DNA of 39,351 nt from Rhodoferax sp. OV413 (GCA_945861785.1 CAMAWD010000061.1:1-39351); one strand, 5' to 3'; positions 24,967 to 35,175 are shown, counted from the stretch's first letter. The notes: generated from the sequence alone by a model not told the origin. Numbers and translations: made by a program.

Positions 24967-26082
24967 ATGACAACTGGAATGATCTGGACGGAACGCGCCA
25001 TGTGGCACGATTCCGGCAACCAGTTCGGGCCGCACAGCCCGTGGCTGGAACCTGCACCCCATCCGGAGAGCGCCGACAGCAAGCGCCGCATCCGGCATTT
25101 GCTGGATGCCAGCGGCCTGAGCGATCAGCTCGCCTGGATCAGGCCCGCGCCGGCCAGCGAAGAGGCCTTGCTGCGTGTGCACAGCCCGGAGTATCTGGAG
25201 CGTATCCGCGCCACGGCCGAACGAGGCGGCGGCAACATAGGCGTCAAGGCCGCGACGCACATCGGCGCCAACGGTTTCGAGTTGGCGGTGCTGGCTGCCG
25301 GCGGCGCGATCAGCGCGGTGGACGCGGTGATCAGCGGGCAGGTGGACAATGCCTACGTCCTGATGCGGCCGCCCGGCCACCATGCGGAACGGTCCGAGGG
25401 CAAGGGCTTTTGCGTGTTCAACAATGCCGCCGTCGCGGCACGGCATGCCCAGGCGGTGCATGGCCTCCAGCGTGTCGCGCTGGTCGACTGGGATGCCCAC
25501 CACGGAAATGGTGCGCAGCAAATATTTTGGGACGACCCGTCGGTGCTGGCGATCTCGATCCACCAGGAGCGGGCGTTCCCGCCGACCATCGGCGCGGTTG
25601 ACGAGAACGGCGCTGGCGCCGGCCTGGGTTACACCGTCAACATACCGCTGCCGCCCGGCAGTGGTGAGGGTGCCTACATGGCTGTCATGGAGGATGTTGT
25701 GGCGCCGGCGCTGAGGATGTTCGAGCCCGAGCTGATCATCGTGCCGTGCGGCTTCGACGCAGGCCACTTCGACCCTAACGCCCGCATGTTGCTGACCAGC
25801 GAGAGCTTCCGGCGCATGACCGTGTTCGTCATGGCCCTGGCAGCGGAACTGTGCCAAGGCAGACTGGTGTTTGTACACGAAGGTGGTTATCACCTGCAAT
25901 CGGTGCCATTCCTGGCCCTGGCCACGTTCGAGGCGCTGTCCGGCCACAGGACCGAGGTCAACGACCCGTTCCTGCCGACCATGCAGGGGCTGCCGATGCA
26001 ACAACTGCAGCCGCACCAGGCGGCTGTTGTGGAGGCGGCCGCGGCCATGCTGCGGGCCCATCCGCCCAGGGCGAAGCGATGA
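24967..26082 (+). CDS. histone deacetylase-family amidohydrolase (acetylpolyamine amidohydrolase-like)
   Basis: This 371-residue protein is a zinc-dependent deacetylase of the arginase/deacetylase fold. RPPGHHA carries the catalytic His pair (138-139). DWDAHHGNG carries the zinc ligands Asp176 and His178, and CGFDAG carries the third ligand, Asp264. EGGYH follows near the C-terminus. Bacterial members remove acetyl or acyl groups from polyamines or other small amides. AAGGAGCAAGT precedes ATG 24967. The stop overlaps the next IclR start as ATGA. In this cluster, with an omega-aminotransferase and an amine-type transporter, deacylation of an imported N-acyl amine is a sensible guess. Confidence 0.9.
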   Translation: MTTGMIWTERAMWHDSGNQFGPHSPWLEPAPHPESADSKRRIRHLLDASGLSDQLAWIRPAPASEEALLRVHSPEYLERIRATAERGGGNIGVKAATHIGANGFELAVLAAGGAISAVDAVISGQVDNAYVLMRPPGHHAERSEGKGFCVFNNAAVAARHAQAVHGLQRVALVDWDAHHGNGAQQIFWDDPSVLAISIHQERAFPPTIGAVDENGAGAGLGYTVNIPLPPGSGEGAYMAVMEDVVAPALRMFEPELIIVPCGFDAGHFDPNARMLLTSESFRRMTVFVMALAAELCQGRLVFVHEGGYHLQSVPFLALATFEALSGHRTEVNDPFLPTMQGLPMQQLQPHQAAVVEAAAAMLRAHPPRAKR

Positions 26083-26831
26083 AAACGATCCGCAAGGGCA
26101 TCGCGGTACTCGAGCAATTGTCCAAGTCGGCCGGCGCAATGGGTGTCACCGAGTTGGCGACAGCGCTGGACATGGACAAAGCCATCGTTCACCGGATCCT
26201 GAAGACTCTGGCAGAGGGCAAGCTGGTGCGGCAGGATGCGTCGACCAAGCGCTACTCCCTCGGTATCGGCTTCGTGCAAATGGGTGGCCGGTTCCTGGAC
26301 CAGTTGGGCTTGCCCGAGTTGGCGCATCCCCATTTGCTGCAATTGTGGGAGCGCTGCAACGAAACTGTGCACCTGTGCGTCCGAAGCGATCTGCAAACCG
26401 TGTTGTTGCGGGTCTACGAAAGTCGGCAGGGGGTGCGTGTCGCGGCCAGCGTGGGCGAACAGGCGCACCTGCACGCGACATCCACCGGCAAGGTGTTCCT
26501 CGCCTACGGAGCGGCCGATTTGGTCGAACGGGCCATCAGCGCCGGACTGCCGCAGTGCCAACCCAACACGATCAACTCTGCCGCGCGGCTGCGCAAGGAA
26601 GTGTTGCTGGTACGCCAGCAGGGGCACGCGACCGACATCGAGGAGTCCGATCAAAACTACAGTGCCGTCGCGGTACCGGTCATGGGAGCCGAGGGAGAAT
26701 GCGTGGCCGCGGTTGCCGTGGCCATGCCGGTAGGTCGCATGCCGTCCATGCCCAATGCGGCGCTGCTGGCAGACCTGAAAGCGACCGCGCAGGCCATTTC
26801 GCTGGATTCGCGCAAGGCCTTGCGCGCATAG
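26079..26831 (+). CDS. IclR-family transcriptional regulator (second copy)
   Basis: This 250-residue protein has an N-terminal winged HTH (1-65). It reads IRKGIAVLEQLSKSAGAMGVTELA, the helix DKAIVHRILKTLAEGKLV and the wing KRYSLG. The C-terminal IclR effector domain has HLHATSTGKVFLAYG and DQNYSAVAVPVMG. It begins in a 4-bp ATGA overlap with the deacetylase, so the two are translationally coupled. It probably regulates this amine-type cluster. It is not a close copy of the IclR at 18887-19735. Confidence 0.92.
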   Translation: MKTIRKGIAVLEQLSKSAGAMGVTELATALDMDKAIVHRILKTLAEGKLVRQDASTKRYSLGIGFVQMGGRFLDQLGLPELAHPHLLQLWERCNETVHLCVRSDLQTVLLRVYESRQGVRVAASVGEQAHLHATSTGKVFLAYGAADLVERAISAGLPQCQPNTINSAARLRKEVLLVRQQGHATDIEESDQNYSAVAVPVMGAEGECVAAVAVAMPVGRMPSMPNAALLADLKATAQAISLDSRKALRA

Positions 26832-26851
26832 GCCCCCGGGGCGACAGGCCG

Positions 26852-26987
26852 ATGACATCCACTGCGCCCCGCGCATCGCCTGCCGCTGAAGTCGCCATCG
26901 ACCAATCGTTGGTGCGGCATCTGTTGACACACCAGTTCCCCGCGTTGGCGTCTCTTCCCATCGGACACATGGAAGCCGGCTGGGACA
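26852..26987 (+). pseudogene. N-terminal fragment of an aminoglycoside-phosphotransferase (APH) family kinase
   Basis: From ATG 26852 the frame reads IDQSLVRHLLTHQFPALASL and then PIGHMEAGWDN. That is the typical N-terminus of APH/choline-kinase-like proteins, ending in the conserved G-W-D-N. The kinase is cut there: the frame runs to a stop at about 27023 while the sequence changes to an aminotransferase N-terminus. In many bacteria such a kinase is fused or adjacent to a class III aminotransferase (AGXT2L1-type). The original may therefore have been one long fusion protein or two neighbours. The middle and the catalytic HGD motif are missing. Confidence 0.7.
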
Positions 26988-27994
26988 ATGTACCGCCAAC
27001 CGGTGCACATTGTGCGTGGTGAGGGCGTCTGGCTCTGGGATGCATCGGGCAAACGCTACCTCGATTGTTACAACAACGTGCCGCATGTCGGCCATTGCCA
27101 TCCGCGGGTGGTCCAGGCCATCATGGCCTGCACCGGTTCGGAGGCGAACGACATTGCCCTGCGCATGGCACGTGCCGCCACCGGCGCGACGGGTGTCATC
27201 GCCACGGACAACACCTACCACGGCAACACCACTGCCGTGAGTGCGCTTTCGGTGCGGCGACCACCGATCGGGGGGCATCCGGGGCACGTCCGGTTTGTGC
27301 CGGCACCCGACAGCTTGAATCCCGTCGGCGGAACCCGGGAAGGTCAGGCGCAGGCTGTTGCTGTGAACGTGGAGCGTGCGATCCAGGAACTGAAGGCGGC
27401 ATGGTGATTTCGGACGAAGTTCAATCGGGGCTTGGCCGTTCGGGCAGCCATTTTTGGGCCCATGACCGGATCGGTCTCGCACCGGACATCGTGACCATCG
27501 GCAAACCGCTGGCCAACGGGCATCCGGTTTCCGCGGCATTGAAGACGCCGCAAACCATGAAGACCTTTCGGGAGGCATTCGAGTATTTCAATACGTTTGG
27601 CGGCAACCCCGTATCGGCAGCTGCAGCCCTCTCGGTTCTTGCTGTGCTCAAGGACGAAGACCTGATGGCCCATGCGGCTGCCACCGGAGCCTGCGCCTTG
27701 CAGCGTTTTCAGGAAATCCGCCACCCTTGGTTGGCCGACGTCCGCGGCGCCGGCCTGTTCTTCGGCCTCGAATTCGTGACGGAAGATCGCAAGCCCGCCA
27801 CCGATTTCGTGGCAGATCTGGTCGAGCGCATGGTGCACAAGGGTTTCCTGATGAACCGCATTGGCAGACATTTGAATACGCTCAAGTTGCGGCCACCGAT
27901 GCCGTTTCGCTCTGAAAATGTCGATGCGCTGGTCAAGGCATTGTGCGAGGCGCTCACTGAAATGCCGCGTCCAGCACGAGCCATAAAGGGCTGA
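26988..27994 (+). pseudogene. class III aminotransferase (phospholyase/AGXT2L-like), internal deletions and a frame change
   Basis: ATG 26988 opens PVHIVRGEGVWLWDASGKRY, then LDCYNNVPHVGHCHPRVVQAI. That is joined directly to CTGSEANDIALRMAR, so the segment of roughly 60 residues normally between them is missing. The frame runs to about 27407 (VERAIQELKA). Then another frame takes over with WMVISDEVQSGLGRSG, again with a block missing that should contain the PLP-stacking region. The remainder is clean: the Schiff-base Lys in TIGKPLANGHP, then YFNTFGGNPVS, DVRGAGLFFGLEF and LKLRPPM. The best match is the aminotransferase half of kinase/aminotransferase (ethanolamine-phosphate phospholyase-type) proteins. 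As read it is non-functional. Confidence 0.82.
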
Positions 27995-27999
27995 ACACT

Positions 28000-28095
28000 G
28001 CTGCTCACGCCGGCGTTCAGCATCGCGATGTCCAGGCCACCAATAGCTTTGGTCGTGTGCGTCACCATGCGCTCCTCGCTGTCGAACTGGGACAC
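28000..28095 (-). pseudogene. fragment of a short-chain dehydrogenase/reductase
   Basis: The minus strand encodes SQFDSEERMVTHTTKAIGG and then GLDIAMLNAGVSS. That is the middle of an SDR Rossmann fold, ending in the conserved N-A-G. The reading stops being SDR-like on both sides: the aminotransferase 3' end lies at the left and a broken ParE toxin fragment at the right. Only about 32 codons remain. Confidence 0.65.
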
Positions 28096-28096
28096 A

Positions 28097-28168
28097 CTAG
28101 TGCGCGATGGCTTCATCTGCATTCTGGTTGGCGAGCACTCGCGAGATGATGGGTTTGGACTTCTCCCG
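28097..28168 (-). pseudogene. ParE-type toxin, N-terminal fragment
   Basis: The minus frame reads REKSKPIISRVLANQNADE and then AIAH followed by TAG. This matches the first 20 or so residues of ParE/RelE-superfamily toxins of the KPII-R-x-LA-x-x-D-x-x-EAIAHYL type. The rest of the toxin is gone; an SDR fragment follows at the stop. It lies directly downstream of the ParD-like frame, in normal antitoxin-toxin order. Confidence 0.65.
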
Positions 28169-28385
28169 CGGGCTTTGGGCTCGACCGAACGCGTCTACGG
28201 AGCGACTCGAAGTAAGTACAGTCCGCCGATGTGGTCGATTTGGAGGTTGCGCCCTTCAGGAGCAGGTTGTGCAAATGCAGACGGTGATGGTCCTTGCGGA
28301 TCAACTCGCGCACGGATTCGCTGCTGGTGCCATGGCCGCGCTGGCCGACTTGCTCGTCCACGAAGGACGTGAGCGTGTCGTGCAC
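28113..28385 (-). pseudogene. ParD-type antitoxin remnant (ribbon-helix-helix)
   Basis: The frame encodes TSFVDEQVGQRGHGTSSE and SVRELIRKDHHR, then LLLKGAT and ADCTYFESLRRRV. This is the CopG/ParD antitoxin pattern (SFVDEQV-GYGTSSEYVRELIR). The N-terminal beta-strand that contacts DNA is missing: a TGA lies two codons before the only possible start, a GTG at 28385. The last 25 codons are unlike ParD and overlap the toxin fragment. The antitoxin is probably non-functional. Confidence 0.7.
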
Positions 28386-28565
28386 GGGTCAGCCCGGTAG
28401 GTGGCTGATTTGCAAAAACAAGTGGGATGGCATCGGATTGTAGGAATGACGCGTCTGCCTGCGCGCAGCACGTGCAAGTTCGGCGGATGGATGCCGCAAG
28501 CATGCGGGTACCCCTGCGCCGGTGACACCGCCATTCACCGGACATAGGTGGCAGGTCTTGATCGC
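28386..28565. other. intergenic DNA without a recognised gene
   Basis: The stretch between the ParD remnant and the maeB stop has no recognisable coding signal on either strand. I see no clear terminator for maeB. It may contain decayed upstream parts of the parDE locus. Confidence 0.35.
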
Positions 28566-30869
<2,304 letters not shown>

Positions 30870-30964
30870 GGGGGTCTCCGGGTTGTGCGTCGGTCCGGCC
30901 CGACAGGGCCCGCCACCGTTTGGCCTCTATGATAGGTCTCCATGTGCAGCGTTGCCAATCCACC

Positions 30965-32452
30965 ATGACGCAAGCCATATCCCTGCCGATGTGGGTGTTC
31001 GTGGTGTTGCTGGGAGTCGCTGTGCTGGCTGCATTGCAGTGGTTCCTGCTGCCGGGTCTGCGCTGGTACCTGCGGCGCAAGGTGCGTGGTGTCATCGACG
31101 AGATCAGCGTGCGCCTGAACATCGACATCCCGGCGTTCAAGCTCACGCGGCGCCAGGCCCTGATCGACCGCTTGATGGGTGACCCGCGGGTGGTCGCCGC
31201 CGCCGATCAAGTGGCACGCGAAAAAGGCGGTTCGCGGGTGGCGGCGATGGGGCGGGTGCACGTCTATGCACGCGAGATCGTTCCGGCCTTCAACGCCTAC
31301 GTGTACTTTCGTTTTGGCTACTGGTTGTCGAAGTCGGTGGCGCGCATGTTGTACCGGGTGCGCCTGGGGGTTGCCGACACCGCCGCGCTGGCCGCCATCG
31401 ATCCCCGCTCCACCGTGGTGTTCGTGATGAACCACCGCTCCAACATGGACTACATCCTGGTGTCCTTCCTGGCCGCCGAACGCGTGGCGCTGAGTTATGC
31501 AGTGGGTGAATGGGCACGGGTCTGGCCGCTGCAGGGGCTGATCCGTGCCATGGGCGCCTATTTTGTGAGACGCGATTCCGGCGACCCGCTCTACCGCATG
31601 GTGCTGCAGCGTTATGTGCAAATGGCCACCGAAGGCGGCGTGCCGCAGGCGATGTACCCGGAGGGCGGGCTGACCACCGATGGCCTGCTGCGCGCGCCAA
31701 AGCTCGGGCTGCTTGACTACATGCTCAAGACCTTCGATGCGGCGGGTGAACGCGACCTGGTGTTCATCCCGGTCGGCATCAACTACGACCGGGTGATCGA
31801 AGACCGGTCCCTGCTCGCCCGGGCCGATGCGCAACGGCCCCATGTCGGCATGCTCGGCAAGCTGCGCGTGATGGCGGCCTACCTGGCACGCCAACTGGTG
31901 TTGCGCGTGCAGGGGCGCAGTTTTCGCAACGGGTACGCCTGTGTGAACTTCGGCCAGCCGGTCTCCATGCGGGTCCATGCGCGTGCCCATGGGCTCGACT
32001 TCCCGCGCCTGGACGACGTGGCGCGCCGCGCCGCGATCAACCGGCTCGGCACGCAACTCATGGCAGCCATCGGCCAGATCGTGCCGGTGCTGCCAGTGCC
32101 GCTGGTCGCAACCGTGCTGCTGCGCGACCCTGGCGCCGCCCTGTCGGAGCTGGAGCTGAAATCGGCGGTGCATGGGCTGATTGCCGACATCGAGGCGCGT
32201 GGCGCCCCGGTTTACCTGCCGCGCGCAGACCGTGATTACGCGATCAATGTCGGTGTGCGCATGTTGTTGCTGCGCCGCATGTTGCAGGAGGACGAGGGCG
32301 GCCTGTTCCGTGCCAACCCGGTCGAACTGCCAATGTTGCGTTATTACGCCAATTCAATTGCCCACCTGTGCCAGGCATCTGTTGTGCCAGTGCCAGTGCC
32401 AGTGCCAGTGCCAGTGCCGGGCCCGGCCCCGGCACCTGCGCCGGTCGCCTGA
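30965..32452 (+). CDS. glycerolipid acyltransferase (PlsB/PlsC family), membrane-bound
   Basis: This protein of about 495 residues has an N-terminal membrane segment (MWVFVVLLGVAVLAALQWF) followed by a basic region. The acyltransferase domain has the HX4D catalytic motif in NHRSNMDYIL, the GAYFVRR block and YPEGGLTTDG, which carries the glycerol-phosphate-binding glycine pair. It transfers an acyl chain to glycerol-3-phosphate or a lysophospholipid. Length and motif order resemble PlsB-like proteins more than short PlsC. An in-frame ATG at 30929 would add 12 residues. The C-terminus is a Val-Pro/Ala-Pro tail encoded by a GTGCCA tandem repeat. The stop overlaps the next start (TGATG), so it is coupled to the hydrolase. 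Confidence 0.85.
   Translation: MTQAISLPMWVFVVLLGVAVLAALQWFLLPGLRWYLRRKVRGVIDEISVRLNIDIPAFKLTRRQALIDRLMGDPRVVAAADQVAREKGGSRVAAMGRVHVYAREIVPAFNAYVYFRFGYWLSKSVARMLYRVRLGVADTAALAAIDPRSTVVFVMNHRSNMDYILVSFLAAERVALSYAVGEWARVWPLQGLIRAMGAYFVRRDSGDPLYRMVLQRYVQMATEGGVPQAMYPEGGLTTDGLLRAPKLGLLDYMLKTFDAAGERDLVFIPVGINYDRVIEDRSLLARADAQRPHVGMLGKLRVMAAYLARQLVLRVQGRSFRNGYACVNFGQPVSMRVHARAHGLDFPRLDDVARRAAINRLGTQLMAAIGQIVPVLPVPLVATVLLRDPGAALSELELKSAVHGLIADIEARGAPVYLPRADRDYAINVGVRMLLLRRMLQEDEGGLFRANPVELPMLRYYANSIAHLCQASVVPVPVPVPVPVPGPAPAPAPVA
32384..32419 (+). repeat. hexanucleotide tandem repeat GTGCCA, six in-frame units
   Basis: Five GTGCCA units are followed by GTGCCG. They encode (Val-Pro)6 at the C-terminus of the acyltransferase, followed by Gly-Pro and Ala-Pro repeats. 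The unit is six bases long, so copy-number change would alter the tail length without shifting the frame. Confidence 0.9.
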
Positions 32453-33357
32453 TGCTGGCGCGGCTGCAACAGGCCATCGTGGCCAGCCTGCTGCTGCTGG
32501 CTGTGGCCTGGGGCTTGGGCTCGCGGGACCTGCCCGGCTGGGTGGTGCTGGCCGGCTTTCTGGCCATTGCCTTGGCGCATGCGGTGTTCCTCGCGCTGGA
32601 GTTCTTGTTGATGCACGCCATCAACCGGCACGACCCGGCTGCGCGTGTGGGTCTGGTTGCCCTGGCACGCGCCTGGGTTGCGGAATCGGTCGCTGCGCCA
32701 CGGGTGTTTCTGTGGCAGCAACCGTTTCACTCGCAACGCTGGCCCGACCGCATACCTGACGGCCGGCCCGACCAGCCGGGCCGCCGTGGTGTTGTGTTCG
32801 TGCATGGATTTGTCTGCAACCGCGGCCTGTGGAACAGCTGGTTGCGGCGCCTGGACGGCCAGGCGCGTGTGTTTTGCGCCGTCAATCTGGAGCCGGTTTT
32901 CGGGTCGATCGAGGACTACGTTCCACTGATCGATGCCGCCGTGCACCGCGTCAGCCAGGCCACTGGGGTGCCGCCGCTGGTGGTGTGCCACAGCATGGGT
33001 GGCCTGGCGGTGCGTGCCTGGCTGCGCGAGCGGCAGGCCGACGCCAGGGTGGCGCAGGTGGTGACCCTGGGCACCCCGCACGGTGGCACCTGGCTGGCAC
33101 GCCTCAGTTTTGTCGCCAATGGCAGCCAGATGCGCCAGGACAGCCACTGGCTGGCGCAACTGCGGCGCGACGAGCCTGCGGGGCGTGCGGCGTTGTTCAC
33201 CTGTTATTACTCCGCCTGCGACAACATCGTGTTCCCGGCTTCCACGGCGGTGTTGCCGGGCGCCCGCCACATACCGGTGCCCGGGGTGGCGCATGTGGCG
33301 ATGGTGTTCGAGCCGACGGTCATTGAACAGGTGCTGGCCTCACTCGACGCGTTATGA
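32452..33357 (+). CDS. alpha/beta hydrolase (lipase/esterase-like) with N-terminal membrane segments
   Basis: This 301-residue protein begins with two hydrophobic stretches (IVASLLLLAVAWGLG and VVLAGFLAIALAHAVFLALE), so it is probably anchored in the inner membrane. The hydrolase domain follows: VVFVHGFVCNRGLW provides the oxyanion-hole region, CHSMGGLAV carries the nucleophile Ser, TLGTPHGGTWLA is typical of triacylglycerol-lipase-like proteins, and GVAHVAM carries the catalytic His. The ATG shares its first base with the acyltransferase stop. The two probably work together on membrane or storage lipids. No substrate can be assigned. Confidence 0.85.
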   Translation: MLARLQQAIVASLLLLAVAWGLGSRDLPGWVVLAGFLAIALAHAVFLALEFLLMHAINRHDPAARVGLVALARAWVAESVAAPRVFLWQQPFHSQRWPDRIPDGRPDQPGRRGVVFVHGFVCNRGLWNSWLRRLDGQARVFCAVNLEPVFGSIEDYVPLIDAAVHRVSQATGVPPLVVCHSMGGLAVRAWLRERQADARVAQVVTLGTPHGGTWLARLSFVANGSQMRQDSHWLAQLRRDEPAGRAALFTCYYSACDNIVFPASTAVLPGARHIPVPGVAHVAMVFEPTVIEQVLASLDAL

Positions 33358-33408
33358 GGGTTAGCCCGCGGCCAGCCCTCCGATTGCGCACACACACCAA
33401 AAACAGTG

Positions 33409-33426
33409 CAGCTTGGAGGTAAGCTG
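33409..33426. promoter_or_regulatory. inverted repeat upstream of the aldehyde dehydrogenase
   Basis: CAGCTT (33409-33414), GGAGGT, AAGCTG (33421-33426) is a perfect 6-bp dyad between the hydrolase stop and the aldehyde dehydrogenase start. It may be a weak terminator without a T-run, or an operator. Confidence 0.3.
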
Positions 33427-33443
33427 TAGCCTGTGACCACCCG

Positions 33444-33458
33444 CAGGGTCGGACCCTG
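33444..33458. promoter_or_regulatory. 15-bp perfect palindrome just before the aldehyde dehydrogenase start
   Basis: CAGGGTC (33444-33450), G, GACCCTG (33452-33458) is a perfect odd palindrome that ends nine bases before ATG 33468. It covers the leader where a ribosome site would be expected, so it is a good candidate for a repressor operator or an RNA hairpin. Confidence 0.45.
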
Positions 33459-33467
33459 ATTGCTCCC

Positions 33468-34877
33468 ATGAAAGACCTCGCCCAAAGCCTCTCCAATGTG
33501 CTGCTGCACCAGCGCCAGGCGTATTTCGCAAACCCCGTGCCGACGCTGGACGAACGCAAGGCCGACCTGCGCGCGCTGCAACGCCTGGTGCGCGAGAACA
33601 AGGACGCCTTGTGCAATGCCATCAGCGCCGACTACGGCCACCGCTCGCGCCACGAGACACTGCTGGCCGAGATATTCCCTGCGGTCGACGGCATCGACCA
33701 CGTCATCAAACACCTGCGCGGGTGGATGCGCCCGCAGCGCCGCGGCGTGGACTTTCGCAACTTTTTTGGCGCGCGCAACCGCGTGATCCCTCAGCCGCTG
33801 GGGGTGGTCGGGGTGATCGTGCCGTGGAACTTTCCGGTCAACCTGAGCATGGTCCCGCTGACTTACATCTTCGCGGCTGGCAACCGCGCCATGGTCAAGA
33901 TGAGCGAGAACTCGCTCCACCTGAGCCGCCTGCTGATCGAGTTGTCGCCGGCCTATTTCCCGCCCGAGAAGCTGCAGTTCTTCGAGGAGACCGGTGGTGT
34001 GGGTGTGGAGTTCTCCAAGCTGCATTTCGACCACCTGCTGTTCACGGGCTCGGGCGCCACAGGCCGCGCGGTGATGGCGGCCGCGGCACAGAACCTGTGC
34101 CCGGTCACCCTGGAGCTCGGTGGCAAGGCGCCGGCCATCCTGTGTGATGACTTCCCGTTGCAGGTGGCGGCCGAACGCATCCTGTTTGTCAAGTACCTCA
34201 ACGCCGGCCAGATCTGCACCTCGGTCGACCATCTGTGGATGCCCGTCGCCAAGATCGACGCCTTCGTGCAGGCCGCCCGGGCGATTGTGCCGGCGCGTTA
34301 CCCCAGCCTCGCCTCGCCCGACTACACATCCATCATCGACCAGCGCGCCTTCGACCGCTTGCTGGCGGCGCTGGACGATGCGCGGGCGCGTGGCGCCAGG
34401 GTGGTGCAACTGTTGCCCGGCCCCGCCTTTGACGCCGCAACGCGCAAGATTGCGCCGCAGATCGTGCTCGATGCGCCACCGGACAGCATTCTGTGGCAGC
34501 GCGAGATCTTTGGCCCTATCCTGCCGATCCGGGGTTATGGCGCACTCGACGAGGTGGTGAATGCCGTGAACGCCGGCCCACGTCCGCTGGCGATCTACCC
34601 GTTCAGCCACGATGCGCAAACGGTGCAGATGCTGCTCGACCGTGTCATGTCGGGCGGCGTGTCGGTCAACGATGCGTTGTTCCATGTCGGGCAACACGAC
34701 CTGCCTTTTGGGGGCGTGGGCGAGTCGGGCATGGGCCACTACCATGGCAAGGAAGGTTTCGACACCTTCTCCAAGCTGCGGCCGGTTTTCTACCAGGCCC
34801 GGTTCTCATCGCTCAAGTTCATGATGCCGCCCTACGGCAAGTTCGCCGATCGGCTGCTGGCGTTCCTGACGCGCTGA
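33468..34877 (+). CDS. calB: coniferyl-aldehyde dehydrogenase-like aldehyde dehydrogenase
   Basis: This 469-residue NAD(P)-dependent aldehyde dehydrogenase has PWNFPVNLS with the oxyanion Asn121, the cofactor loop FTGSGATGR (192-200), the general base Glu216 in LELGGKAP and the catalytic Cys250 in AGQICTS. EIFGPILPI and PFGGVGESGMGHYHGKEGFDTFS near the end are typical of the short, C-terminally hydrophobic CalB/fatty-aldehyde type. It oxidises aromatic or long-chain aldehydes to acids. Its place after lipid genes and before a wax-ester-synthase remnant would also fit fatty aldehydes, so calB is a family-level name. A palindrome lies directly before the start. Confidence 0.85.
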   Translation: MKDLAQSLSNVLLHQRQAYFANPVPTLDERKADLRALQRLVRENKDALCNAISADYGHRSRHETLLAEIFPAVDGIDHVIKHLRGWMRPQRRGVDFRNFFGARNRVIPQPLGVVGVIVPWNFPVNLSMVPLTYIFAAGNRAMVKMSENSLHLSRLLIELSPAYFPPEKLQFFEETGGVGVEFSKLHFDHLLFTGSGATGRAVMAAAAQNLCPVTLELGGKAPAILCDDFPLQVAAERILFVKYLNAGQICTSVDHLWMPVAKIDAFVQAARAIVPARYPSLASPDYTSIIDQRAFDRLLAALDDARARGARVVQLLPGPAFDAATRKIAPQIVLDAPPDSILWQREIFGPILPIRGYGALDEVVNAVNAGPRPLAIYPFSHDAQTVQMLLDRVMSGGVSVNDALFHVGQHDLPFGGVGESGMGHYHGKEGFDTFSKLRPVFYQARFSSLKFMMPPYGKFADRLLAFLTR

Positions 34878-34936
34878 GCACGAGGGCTGCGCGCGTCGAC
34901 CCTTTTGATCTCAGCAGGAGCCCATCGCGATGCAGT

Positions 34937-35145
34937 AACTCTCGGGCCTGTTCGGCGGTGCGGGCCGCAGAGTGCACAACCTGACCCTGGCGCCGAACAC
35001 TCCCATGAACGTGTCGGTAACCCAGGGCCGTGCGTTCGCGGCGGTCACCCTGCCCATGCCGGAGATCAAGGCGCTGGGCAAGGCCCATGGGGCAACCATC
35101 AGCGACATGGTGCTGGCGGTGTGTTCGTCCGCCTTGCGCCGAAGA
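34937..35145 (+). pseudogene. remnant of a wax ester synthase/diacylglycerol acyltransferase (WS/DGAT)
   Basis: One frame reads LSGLFGGAGRR, then LTLAPNTPMNVSVTQGRAF, AAVTLPMPEIKALGKAHGAT and ISDMVLAVCSSALRR. This is the middle of bacterial WS/DGAT proteins (APNTPLN-S-RRFA, then the KA-GATLNDVVLA-C-GALR block). A stop precedes it at about 34937, the HHxxxDG active-site half is absent, and homology ends about 30 bp before the GNAT toxin's stop. Some 70 codons of an enzyme of roughly 450-550 residues remain. Confidence 0.75.
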
Positions 35146-35175
35146 ATGCAGGTGCCACCGAATTGCGGCCCGAAC

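Noticed and set aside
25890-27578. 562-codon open frame on the minus strand
   Set aside because: It spans three plus-strand genes, including the well-formed IclR, and its translation is low-complexity and without motifs.
30928-30933. TATGAT as the -10 box of the acyltransferase promoter
   Set aside because: No acceptable -35 box lies 16-18 bp upstream, so a promoter call is not justified.
32384-32419. GTGCCA array as a CRISPR-like or regulatory repeat
   Set aside because: It is six bases long per unit, has no spacers and lies in frame within the acyltransferase gene.
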